Part shown: piece after piece, positions 1 to 8,331 of the stretch | Layout: each line of letters begins with the position of its first letter | Numbering within the stretch: the first letter of the stretch is position 1 | From: Chloroflexota bacterium | GTDB lineage: Bacteria > Chloroflexota > Anaerolineae > CG2-30-64-16 | Reading direction: 5' to 3' | DNA: 64,000 nucleotides | NCBI GenBank assembly: GCA_026389845.1 | Contig: JAPLHB010000102.1 | Span: 1 to 64,000, forward strand | Notes under the pieces: generated by a model | Database searches by the model: none | Seen by the model: the letters and a program-made list of their open reading frames with translations, nothing else | What the model was told of the DNA's origin: nothing | Program-made: the position numbers and the translations under genes

Positions 1-38
1 AGGCCTGCGACGACGGGGAACAGTTTCTTGGTGCTCAT
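1..38 (-). CDS. Partial N-terminus (MSTKKLFPVVAG...) of a probable sugar ABC transporter substrate-binding protein
   Basis: ATG at 36-38 on the minus strand with AGGAGA upstream; signal-peptide-like start; lies just downstream of the permease gene in an ABC operon. Confidence 0.6.
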   Translation of the reverse strand, partial: MSTKKLFPVVAG

Positions 39-130
39 TGCATTCTCCTCATGAAAGTTCTTGTCCAAATCCCGTTGGAAGGACTGGCGAAATGACATAC
101 CATACCGTTGCTTGGGGATCATTGCATAGG

Positions 131-1114
131 CTACCTCCGTCGGCGGCGATCCATGTACACAGCCATGACAAGAATCGTGCCGGTGACCACCGTTTGCCAC
201 TCTTGTGGGACCGAAAGGATGCGCAGCCCATTGGCCAGCGTGCTGATGATGAATGCGCCGATGATCGTGCCCAGGATGGTCCCCTCGCCGCCGCTCAACG
301 ATGTACCGCCGATCACGGCAGCAGCAATCGCATCCAATTCATACCCTGAACCCAGGGCTGGCTGCGCGGAGTTGAGACGAGATGCCATCAGCACACCGCC
401 CATACCGGCAAAGGCTCCGCAGAGGGTGTAGACGGCCATCTTCCAACGATCCGCATTGACGCCGGACAACCGGGTGGCTTCTTCGTTACTGCCCAGCGCA
501 AAGGTATAGCGGCCCAAGACCGTCTTGGTCAGGATCAAACTGGCGACGATGGCGGCGCCGAACAGAATCACCACCGCATTGGGGATGTCGAAGCCGGGGA
601 AGATCGCCCCCAGGATCGAGCCCATGGCGATCGTGCGAAATGCGGGCGCATCGTTGAAATAAATCGGCTTCAAGGTCGAGATGACCAGGGAGAGTCCCTT
701 GGTGGCATACAACATGCCCAGCGTGGCAACAAAAGGCGGGACCTTCATCTTAGCGATCATGACACCGTTGATGAGACCGCACAGCGCGCCGGCCAGCACG
801 CCGCCCAGCACGCCGATGGGAATCGGCAGCTTCCACTCGATGATGAACACGGCGCTCATGACCGCCGAAAACGTCATGACCGTGCCGACGGACAGGTCAA
901 TGCCCGCGGTGATGATGACAAAGGTGACGCCCAAGGCCAGCACGCCATTGACGGCGGTGGCCAGCAGAATCCCCGTAACGTTGCTGAACGAGAAGAAGTT
1001 GGGCGACGCCAACGAGAACACGACGAACAGGGCGATCAAGCCGCCGAACGCCATCACCCGCTGCATGGCATCAGAGCGGAACAACGATTTTCTCTGGGCG
1101 ATTTTGGTGTCCAT
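131..1114 (-). CDS. rbsC-like: Ribose-type sugar ABC transporter permease
   Basis: 327 aa, multi-TM, GVTFVIITAGIDLSVGTVM and GTSLSGGEGTILGTIIGAFI motifs. Confidence 0.9.
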   Translation of the reverse strand: MDTKIAQRKSLFRSDAMQRVMAFGGLIALFVVFSLASPNFFSFSNVTGILLATAVNGVLALGVTFVIITAGIDLSVGTVMTFSAVMSAVFIIEWKLPIPIGVLGGVLAGALCGLINGVMIAKMKVPPFVATLGMLYATKGLSLVISTLKPIYFNDAPAFRTIAMGSILGAIFPGFDIPNAVVILFGAAIVASLILTKTVLGRYTFALGSNEEATRLSGVNADRWKMAVYTLCGAFAGMGGVLMASRLNSAQPALGSGYELDAIAAAVIGGTSLSGGEGTILGTIIGAFIISTLANGLRILSVPQEWQTVVTGTILVMAVYMDRRRRR

Positions 1115-1116
1115 GT

Positions 1117-2670
1117 TCAGGCGTCCCCGACTTCTGTGATGGTTGAGGTGGCTTCATTCGTGCGAATGATGCCCCCGCGCTGGGTGGCGAATTGCATAAT
1201 CTTCTCTTGCGTAGCCTCGGCGCTGGTCAACTCGCCCGTGACCCGGCCTTCACACATGACGATGATGCGGTGGCTCATGCGCAGGATCTCCGGCAGCTCC
1301 GAGGAGATCATGATGATGGACTTACCCTGCTGCGCCAGATCGTTGAGCAGCCGGTAAATCTCGCTCTTGGCGCCGACGTCAATCCCGCGCGTGGGTTCAT
1401 CGAAGATCAGAACATCCGTGTTGGCGGTCAGCCACTTGCCGATGACCAGCTTCTGCTGGTTGCCGCCCGAAAGGTTCCTGACCTGCTGCTGCAAGCCAGG
1501 CGTCCGGATGGAGAGGGCCTCGACGTAATGCGCCGCGGCCGTGCGGGTCTTGGCGCTATTGACCCAGCCGAGCGCCCCCAGGAACTTCTTGAACGATGCG
1601 AGCACGATGTTAGTTTCGACGTCTAACCCGAGCGCCAGGCCATAGCGTTTGCGATCCTCAGACAGATACGCGATGCCGTGTTGAACAGCGTCGCTGGGGC
1701 TGTTGATCTGAACCTTCTTGCCCCGAACGTACACTTCGCCCGAGTCCACCGGGTCCGCGCCGAACACCGCCCGCGCGACCTCCGTGCGCCCGGCGCCCAT
1801 CAGTCCGGCAAAGCCCAGGATTTCACCGCGCTTCAGGCTGAAGCTGGCGTCCTTGATCACGTTGCCGCGGTTGAGGTTCTTGACCTCCAGCACTACTTCC
1901 TGGCTGGGGTTCTCCGGCACCTCGGGCGTCGCCTCGAAGATCGTCCGGCCGACCATCATGCTGATGATCCGGTCAATCGTAACGTCCTGGGTTTGCACCG
2001 TATCAATGTAGCGGCCGTCGCGCATGACCGTGACACGATCGGAAATCTGCTTCAGCTCTTCCAGGCGATGGGAGATGTGCACGACCCCCACGCCTTTTTC
2101 GCGGAGTTGGCGGATAATGCGAAATAGCTCATCTATTTCCGCCTCGGTCAACGCCGCGGTCGGCTCGTCCATGATCAGCACGTCGGAATTGAAGGAGAGC
2201 GACTTGGCGATCTCAACCATCTGCTGCTTGGCGACAGTCAAATCCGCGACCTTGGTGCGCGGATCGAGCTTCAGATGCATCGTGTCGAACAACTGCTGCG
2301 TTTGAGCGTTGATGGCCTTTTCGTCCAGGACGAAGCGAACGCCCTGGCGCGGCTCGCGGCCGATGAAGACGTTTTGCGCCACGGTGAGATGGGGCATCAG
2401 GTTGAGTTCCTGATGGATCATGCTGATGCCGAGATGCTGGGCGGCCCGGGGAGTGGGAATCTCGACTTCCTTGCCCTTATAAAGAATACGGCCGGCGTCT
2501 TTTGTATACACACCAGCGAGGACTTTCATCAGCGTGGACTTGCCGGCGCCATTTTCACCGACCAGGGCGTGCACCTCGCCCGCGCGCAACTCGAACCGGC
2601 ATTGGCTGAGCGCGTGAACGCCGGGAAAAGTCTTTTCGATTCCTTCCATCGAGACAAGAATGTCACCCAT
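1117..2670 (-). CDS. rbsA-like: Sugar ABC transporter ATP-binding protein (two ABC domains)
   Basis: Two nucleotide-binding domains ([24 protein letters not shown]); start [10 protein letters not shown] preferred over the upstream Met. Confidence 0.92.
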   Translation of the reverse strand: MGDILVSMEGIEKTFPGVHALSQCRFELRAGEVHALVGENGAGKSTLMKVLAGVYTKDAGRILYKGKEVEIPTPRAAQHLGISMIHQELNLMPHLTVAQNVFIGREPRQGVRFVLDEKAINAQTQQLFDTMHLKLDPRTKVADLTVAKQQMVEIAKSLSFNSDVLIMDEPTAALTEAEIDELFRIIRQLREKGVGVVHISHRLEELKQISDRVTVMRDGRYIDTVQTQDVTIDRIISMMVGRTIFEATPEVPENPSQEVVLEVKNLNRGNVIKDASFSLKRGEILGFAGLMGAGRTEVARAVFGADPVDSGEVYVRGKKVQINSPSDAVQHGIAYLSEDRKRYGLALGLDVETNIVLASFKKFLGALGWVNSAKTRTAAAHYVEALSIRTPGLQQQVRNLSGGNQQKLVIGKWLTANTDVLIFDEPTRGIDVGAKSEIYRLLNDLAQQGKSIIMISSELPEILRMSHRIIVMCEGRVTGELTSAEATQEKIMQFATQRGGIIRTNEATSTITEVGDA

Positions 2671-2776
2671 GATGAGCCCCTGGGCAGTCAAAGATAGCAG
2701 GTTTCTTGAGGAGAGGTCTCACAAAACATCCGCCGCCGTGATCCTTGGGAACGGAACCGAACGGAAATCCAACCAC

Positions 2777-2792
2777 ATGTTACGCATAACCT
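2777..2792. promoter_or_regulatory. Candidate LacI-type operator ATGTTA-CGCA-TAACCT
   Basis: Imperfect inverted repeat upstream of the ABC operon; resembles 5689-5710. Confidence 0.35.
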
Positions 2793-2833
2793 ACCACAAA
2801 GATGCCGGCTTGTCAAACTCAGAATGCAAGCAA

Positions 2834-2860
2834 GTAGGGCGAATTGGCAATTTGCCCTAC
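2834..2860. repeat. Palindromic repeat GTAGGGCGAATTGGCAATTTGCCCTAC
   Basis: Same 27-mer family at 3486-3512 and 26488-26514; 1 nt from the stop codon at 2862-2864. Confidence 0.9.
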
Positions 2861-2861
2861 T

Positions 2862-3713
2862 TCAGAATCCCCGCAGCTCGCTGCTAGCCCGTTTGGGCAA
2901 CCCGGCCTTGGGCATCCGCTTCAGGATGACGTATTCCAACCCACGCTCCCGGCAAAACGCCCGTTTTTCCGGCTTGTCGCCGTCTTCGTTGACCGCGTAA
3001 ATGTCGGGCTTAAGCCGCTCGACCTCCGGCTCGGCGTCCATCCAGCCGTGGCCGGTGGAGAGCAAAGCCTGCTTGACGTAGCGACACGCCTGCACCACGT
3101 AGCGCCGCTCGTCCTGGGGGAGCATGGGGTGCCCCTCGCCCTTCAGCAGTCGGACGTTTTCGTCGTGTCCGAGGACAACGTACAAGTCCCCCAGCGCGGA
3201 AGCCTCCTCGAAAAAGCGGACGTGGCCGGAGTGGAACCAGTCGTAGCAGCCGGTGACGACGACTCGTTTGCGAGACGAAGGACGAACGACCGACGACGAA
3301 TTTGGAGGCGCGCCATCTGGTTCGGTAGGCAAGGTAGGGAAACCAAGCAAGTCATCGGCGGTCAGGACACGATATTCCAGGCCGTGCGCTGTGCAGAAGG
3401 CGCGTTTGGCCGCGGTGTCGCTCACCTCGTCCACCACCCAGACGTCCGGGCGCAGGTCCTCGACCGGAGGGAGCGCGTCTGGGCTGTAGAGCAAATTGGC
3501 AATTTGCCCTACGCTCGTGACGTACCGGATGGCCCGGAGCAGGTAGAGCCGCTCCGCCTGGGGAAACTTTGGCAGGTTCCCGGTCATGGCCTGCACGATC
3601 GCGTCGTCCCACAGCAGCACATGAAGGTCGCCGAGTTTCGCGGCTTCCTCCAGAAACCGGATGTGACGCGAGCGCAAATCGTCAAAACTGCCCATGACGA
3701 CAACGGTTGTCAT
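2862..3713 (-). CDS. Tandem two-domain cytidylyltransferase-like nucleotidyltransferase
   Basis: Second domain VVVTGCYDWFHSGHVRFFEEA has HxGH; first domain VVVMGSFDDLRSRHIRFLEEA is the same fold signature with altered HxGH. Confidence 0.75.
   Translation of the reverse strand: MTTVVVMGSFDDLRSRHIRFLEEAAKLGDLHVLLWDDAIVQAMTGNLPKFPQAERLYLLRAIRYVTSVGQIANLLYSPDALPPVEDLRPDVWVVDEVSDTAAKRAFCTAHGLEYRVLTADDLLGFPTLPTEPDGAPPNSSSVVRPSSRKRVVVTGCYDWFHSGHVRFFEEASALGDLYVVLGHDENVRLLKGEGHPMLPQDERRYVVQACRYVKQALLSTGHGWMDAEPEVERLKPDIYAVNEDGDKPEKRAFCRERGLEYVILKRMPKAGLPKRASSELRGF
3486..3512. repeat. Palindromic repeat inserted in frame (encodes VGQIANLLY)
   Basis: GTAGAGCAAATTGGCAATTTGCCCTAC within the 2862-3713 CDS. 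Confidence 0.85.
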
Positions 3714-3735
3714 GTCAATCCCTTCCCCTCACGGC

Positions 3736-3824
3736 GGACTTGGAACCACAAAGGCACAAAGACACCAAGTTTCGTGATGTGTTCTTCTTCGTGTCCTCGT
3801 GTCTTCGTGGTGAGTGCCCTTGCT
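3736..3824. repeat. Inverted repeat with ~8-bp units (ACCACAAAGGCACAAAGACACC ... CGTGTCCTCGTGTCTTCGTGGT)
   Basis: Arms read directly; intergenic between 2862-3713 and 3828-4610. Confidence 0.8.
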
Positions 3825-3827
3825 CGA

Positions 3828-4610
3828 TCAGGGGTTAACTCTGACCTGCACGCGAAAGGCCCCCGGCACCGGCTCCTCGGAGACGACGTAGAGGTAACCG
3901 CCGCCGCAACCGGAATACATGGCCCCGGCATACCGGGCCTGGTAATAACCCAGAAGCGCCCCCAGGTCAACGGCAATCGTCGGATGCCGAACGGTTTGGG
4001 GCAGGATCGCCTCCCAACACGCCATGCACGCGTTCATCGCCGCGCCCAGGCCGCGGGCATCTTTGGCAAGGATGGCGTCATAGCAGTCTTTCCCTGTCTG
4101 CCCCAGCCGCCGGACCCATCCGGGATCGAGGTTTTTGATCTCAAGGGGGCTATAGCCGTCGGGACGTTGCGCCACCGGAACCATCTGGACGACCGCTTCG
4201 AGCCAACGGGCGATGGCAGGATCGTTGTTGGACTCGACGTGCCAGGGGAAGTAACCGCCCTCGTGGCTGAAGTCGTAGTCCAGCCGGTTGACGCCGCCGT
4301 AGATCAGGCCGATCATGTCTTGCGAGCCGGACGGCTCCGCCAACCCGCGATTTTCCTCGGCGTACAGCTCCCGCACCAATTCGGCCGGATCGCGGTCGGG
4401 CAGCGTGCCACCCCACAGCCGCTCGGCGACCTTGCGCGTGCTGGTGCCCATGCCGCAGCGATCCATAAAGCGGCAAGTCGGCTCGATGGCGACCACCACC
4501 ATCGAGCCGGGCGGCGTTGGGTTGTGCCGCGAGACGAACGGCTGATCAATCCAGCCGCCGGCAAACGCCATGCGGTAGGGCAGTCTGCCGATCACATCGG
4601 TGATGTCCAT
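3828..4610 (-). CDS. GHMP kinase-like sugar kinase
   Basis: RLPYRMAFAGGWIDQPF, GSQDMIGLIYGGVNRLDY, GAMYSGCGGGYLYV motifs. Confidence 0.65.
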   Translation of the reverse strand: MDITDVIGRLPYRMAFAGGWIDQPFVSRHNPTPPGSMVVVAIEPTCRFMDRCGMGTSTRKVAERLWGGTLPDRDPAELVRELYAEENRGLAEPSGSQDMIGLIYGGVNRLDYDFSHEGGYFPWHVESNNDPAIARWLEAVVQMVPVAQRPDGYSPLEIKNLDPGWVRRLGQTGKDCYDAILAKDARGLGAAMNACMACWEAILPQTVRHPTIAVDLGALLGYYQARYAGAMYSGCGGGYLYVVSEEPVPGAFRVQVRVNP

Positions 4611-4612
4611 GA

Positions 4613-5656
4613 CTACGATACCGTGTGCTTGCCGGCCTTCCGGGTCATGTACTGCTGCTCGATCCAGGCATAGGTCTTGGTCAGACCATCGCGGAATGGC
4701 GTGCTCGGCTCCCAGCCCAGCACCGACTTGATGAAGGTGTTGTCGCTATTGCGGCCGGCTACCCCGCGCGGCGCGTCGAGCTGGTACTTGCGCGTCAGCT
4801 TGACGCCGCCGATCTCCTCGGCGAGAGAAACCAGTTGGTTAACGCCAATCAGCTCACTGGACCCCAGGTTGATCGGTGTGGCGATCAGTTCCTTGCAGTG
4901 CATGATCATGTCAATGCCCACCACGCAGTCGTCAATGTACATAAAGCTGCGGGTCTGCGTGCCGTCGCCCCAGATCTGGATCTCGTGGCTGCCGGTATCT
5001 TTGGCGGTGATCACTTTGCGGCAAATGGCCGCAGGAGCCTTCTCGCGGCCGCCGTCCCAGGTGCCGTTGGGGCCGTAGACGTTGTGGAAACGCGCGATGT
5101 GCGTCTCCAGCCCGCGCTCCGCCCAGTACTCCTGGCAGAAAATCTCTGATACCAACTTTTCCCAGCCGTAGCCGCGTTCGGCCATCGCCGGGTACGCGTC
5201 CGATTCCTTCAACGCCCGGACGTTGGGGTCCTGCTGGAGGGTGATGTTGTAGGCACAGGCGGACGAAGAGAAGAAGAAGCGCCTGGCGCCGGCCCGGTAC
5301 GCGGCTTCGATCATGTGAGTGTTGATCAAGACACTGCGCAGGCATTCGACGCGGAATCGCTCGATGAAGCCCATGCCGCCCATGTCGGCCGCCAGGTTGT
5401 AGACTTCGGTCGCGCCTTCGCAGGCCCGCACGCAGTTGTCGTACTCGCTCAGGTCCATGCACAGGCTTTCGACACCCGGCACGCGCTGGTACCATTCGGG
5501 CAGCGGTTTTTTATCAATGGCCCGGATGCGGGTGAAGCCCTGATCGTGGAAATAACGGGCCAGCGAGCCGCCGATAAAGCCGCCCGCGCCGCCGATAACG
5601 ATGAGATCATCACGCCTGAGAGTCGGACAGGTCGCAGCCGTCAACGGTGTGTTCAT
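4613..5656 (-). CDS. NAD-dependent epimerase/dehydratase, GDP-mannose 3,5-epimerase-like
   Basis: GGAGGFIGGSLARYF, NLAADMGGMGFIER, SSSACAYN; start MNTPLTAATC after GGAGAAACCC. Confidence 0.85.
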   Translation of the reverse strand: MNTPLTAATCPTLRRDDLIVIGGAGGFIGGSLARYFHDQGFTRIRAIDKKPLPEWYQRVPGVESLCMDLSEYDNCVRACEGATEVYNLAADMGGMGFIERFRVECLRSVLINTHMIEAAYRAGARRFFFSSSACAYNITLQQDPNVRALKESDAYPAMAERGYGWEKLVSEIFCQEYWAERGLETHIARFHNVYGPNGTWDGGREKAPAAICRKVITAKDTGSHEIQIWGDGTQTRSFMYIDDCVVGIDMIMHCKELIATPINLGSSELIGVNQLVSLAEEIGGVKLTRKYQLDAPRGVAGRNSDNTFIKSVLGWEPSTPFRDGLTKTYAWIEQQYMTRKAGKHTVS

Positions 5657-5688
5657 TGGGTTTCTCCGTGTGGTAGTCAAGTGATGAA

Positions 5689-5710
5689 TGATATGTTATC
5701 GGTAACATAT
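5689..5710. promoter_or_regulatory. Candidate LacI/GntR-type operator GATATGTTA-TCGG-TAACATATC
   Basis: Perfect 9-bp arms with 4-nt centre, about 30 bp upstream of the epimerase start. Confidence 0.6.
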
Positions 5711-5761
5711 CACAAGAGGGACGTGCTGTCAAATCTCCACGAGAGGCTGCGATACGGAACA

Positions 5762-5846
5762 TGAAAACGGGCCGCTGATCAACACGGATGGACGCGGATT
5801 TTTTCTTCATCCGCGTTTGTCTGCGTTCATCCGCGGCCTGTTTTCA
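5762..5846. repeat. Stop-anchored inverted repeat (TGAAAACGGGCCGC ... GCGGCCTGTTTTCA)
   Basis: Arms read directly; one end is the TGA stop (5844-5846) of the FGGY kinase. Confidence 0.85.
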
Positions 5847-7346
5847 AACCAGTTTGCCGAAAACCGGCTCCAGCGCCCGATACGTCTCTGCGAACAGGGG
5901 ATACAACTCCGCATAGCGCGCCTGGGCCGCGGGATCGGGACGCTCGGCGGCGTGAACCTGGACGAATTGCTGTGCCACGCCGAAGTCGCGATACAGTCCC
6001 ACGCCCACCCCGCCCGCGATTGCCGCGCCCAACGAGGTCGCCTCGGCCAGGAGCGCCGGCAGGAGGATCGGCAGTCCGAAGACGTCGGCCAGGATTTGCC
6101 GCCAGAGCGCGCCCTGCGCCCCGCCGCCGATCAGCCGCATGGCCGTGATCCCCGCGGCCTGGGCCTGGAGCGCATCCAGGATCAGCCGCAGGTTGAACGC
6201 GACGCCTTCGAGCACCGCGCGAGCCATCTCAGGGCGGCCGTGCGCCATGGTCAGGCCGACGAATGCGCCGCGGGCCTGCGGGTTCCAGTAAGGGCTGCGC
6301 TCGCCGAGGAGGTAGGGCAGGAACAGGAGGCCGTCGGCGCCGGGCGGGACCGCGGCGGCCGCGGCGCTCAACTCGTCGTAGAGGCGCGCGTCGCCATCGC
6401 CGCGCAGCAGCCGCTCCAGCCAGTCGAACGCGCCGCCTGCGCTCTGCATGGAGCCGAGGGGGAAGGTGAGGCGCGGGTCGAGGTGCGCCAGGTTGAAGGT
6501 GCGCATCTGTGGGTCGTAGAGCGGACGATCGGCGGTGACGGCCATCCACGATGAGGAGCCGATGTAGGTGTACGCGTCGCCGGGGCGCACCGATCCTGCG
6601 CCCACGGTCGCGCACGCGCCGTCGCCCCCGCCGATCACCACCGGCGTCCCCGCCAGCAGACCCGTCAACGCGGCTGCCTGGGGGGTCACGCGACCGATCA
6701 CGGTCGTTGACGGGTAGATCGGCGGCAGTTTGGCTATGTCCAGCCCGGCCGCCTCGGCCAGATCCGCGGCCCAGACGCGGCGCTCCAGGTCGAAGAGGTT
6801 AGTGTTGGACGCGTCGGAGTAATCTGTTGCGAAAACGCCAGAAAGCAGGAACGCGGCGTAGTCCTTCGCCTGCAAGAAGAGGTGCGTGCGGCGGTAAATC
6901 TCCGGCTGATGCCGCTGAATCCAGAGAATCTTGGCCGCCGAGCAGGAGGGCGTGGCGCGGTTGCCGGTCACCTGGTAGACCCGCGCCATGCCGTAGCGTT
7001 CCGCCAGGAACGTCGCCTCGACCGTTGCACGCTGATCGGCCCAGAGGATGGCGGAGCGCAGGGCCGCGCCTTCAGCGTCTACCGCCAGCGCGCCGTTCAT
7101 CATCCCACTGAAACTGACGACCGCGATATCGCCCGGCGGAATGGCCGCCTGCTCCAACAGCCGCCGCGTGCCGTCGTAGACCGCGCGGCACCAGTCGGCC
7201 GGGTCCTGCTCGGCCCATTGCGCGTGCGGATAGGCCGTGGTGTACGGCTCGAAGACCGCGGCGACGGCCGCGCCGGTCGCCGCGTCGAACAGCGTGGCTT
7301 TATTACCGGTGGTGCCCAGGTCGTGGGCCAGGATGCCGTTCAGCAC
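5844..7346 (-). CDS. FGGY-family carbohydrate kinase (xylulokinase-like)
   Basis: LAHDLGTTGNKATLFD, SSSWMAVTADRP, LIGGGAQGALWRQILADVF. Confidence 0.9.
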   Translation of the reverse strand: MLNGILAHDLGTTGNKATLFDAATGAAVAAVFEPYTTAYPHAQWAEQDPADWCRAVYDGTRRLLEQAAIPPGDIAVVSFSGMMNGALAVDAEGAALRSAILWADQRATVEATFLAERYGMARVYQVTGNRATPSCSAAKILWIQRHQPEIYRRTHLFLQAKDYAAFLLSGVFATDYSDASNTNLFDLERRVWAADLAEAAGLDIAKLPPIYPSTTVIGRVTPQAAALTGLLAGTPVVIGGGDGACATVGAGSVRPGDAYTYIGSSSWMAVTADRPLYDPQMRTFNLAHLDPRLTFPLGSMQSAGGAFDWLERLLRGDGDARLYDELSAAAAAVPPGADGLLFLPYLLGERSPYWNPQARGAFVGLTMAHGRPEMARAVLEGVAFNLRLILDALQAQAAGITAMRLIGGGAQGALWRQILADVFGLPILLPALLAEATSLGAAIAGGVGVGLYRDFGVAQQFVQVHAAERPDPAAQARYAELYPLFAETYRALEPVFGKLV

Positions 7347-7364
7347 TTGCAGAACCCAGCCTTC

Positions 7365-8165
7365 CTAACGCATCTCCTGCCCGCCGGTCACGTTGATCGC
7401 CTGCCCAGTCATATAGCTGGCCTGATCCGAGGCGAGGAAGACGACCACGTTGCAGACGTCGTCGTAGGTGCAGCCGCGCTTCACCGGCACCAGGTCAATA
7501 TATTTCTGCAACACTTCCTCCTCGGTAATGCCCAGGTTGCGCGCATACTGCTTCAGGAGGGAGTGTGGGCCGAGCCTCCAGAGCGGCGAGTCGAGCAGGT
7601 TGCCGGGGCAGATCGCGTTCGCGCGCACGCCGTATTCCGCCAGTTCGAGCGCGATGCTCTGCGTCAGGCCGATGCCGCCGAACTTGCTGGCCGCGTACGC
7701 CGAGTTCTTGTAGCTGCCCTTCTTGCCCGATTTCGAGTTGATCTGGATGATCGCGCCGCGGCGCTGCGCCTTCATCACCCTGGCTGCGTGCTTGGCGACC
7801 AGGAAGTAGCCGAACAGGTTGACATTCATCACCGCGCGCCACTTCTCGGCCGCAAACTCGGTGATCTCCTCGGCGATCAGGATGCCCGCGTTGGACACCA
7901 GGACGTCCAGGCGGCCAAATTCGGCCGCGACGCGGGCGACCATCGCGCTCACCTGCGCCTCGTCGGTCACGTCACACGTGATCGCGATTGCCCGCTGGCC
8001 GGTCTCGGCTGCGACCAGCGCGGCTGTCTCCTGGGCGATTTCCTGTTTGATGTCGGCTACCGCTACGTGGCAGCCCTCCTGCGCCAGCCGCAGACAAATC
8101 GCCTGCCCCAACCCCTGTCCGCCGCCGGTCACGAGGGCGATGCGGTCTTCGAGTGTTTTCGTCAT
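7365..8165 (-). CDS. SDR-family oxidoreductase (sorbitol-6-phosphate dehydrogenase-like)
   Basis: LVTGGGQGLGQAI, NSKSGKKGSYKNSAYAASKFG, TGQAINVTGGQEM. Confidence 0.88.
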   Translation of the reverse strand: MTKTLEDRIALVTGGGQGLGQAICLRLAQEGCHVAVADIKQEIAQETAALVAAETGQRAIAITCDVTDEAQVSAMVARVAAEFGRLDVLVSNAGILIAEEITEFAAEKWRAVMNVNLFGYFLVAKHAARVMKAQRRGAIIQINSKSGKKGSYKNSAYAASKFGGIGLTQSIALELAEYGVRANAICPGNLLDSPLWRLGPHSLLKQYARNLGITEEEVLQKYIDLVPVKRGCTYDDVCNVVVFLASDQASYMTGQAINVTGGQEMR

Positions 8166-8177
8166 AGGTTTCTCCAC

Positions 8178-8331
8178 CAGCCGTGGTGCGTGTTACGTGT
8201 TTCGTGTTTCGTGGTGCGTAGTGCGTGTTATGTGCTTCGTGGTCTATTGACGCCCGTAAATCCAAGTCTCGAACACGCACCACGCACCACGCACCACGCA
8301 CCACGCACCACGCACCACGCACCACGCACTA
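8178..8331 (-). repeat. 7-bp-unit hairpin (TAGTGCG-TGGTGCG x7 ... ACGCACC-ACGAAAC-ACGAAAC-ACGTAAC-ACGCACC)
   Basis: 22 consecutive 7-nt units counted from the TAG stop (8329-8331) of the ADH gene; right arm in the same register. Confidence 0.9.

Noticed and set aside
2844-4673. 609-aa plus-strand ORF
   Set aside because: Antisense to the nucleotidyltransferase and GHMP kinase genes; composition is typical of a high-GC shadow ORF with no recognisable domain.
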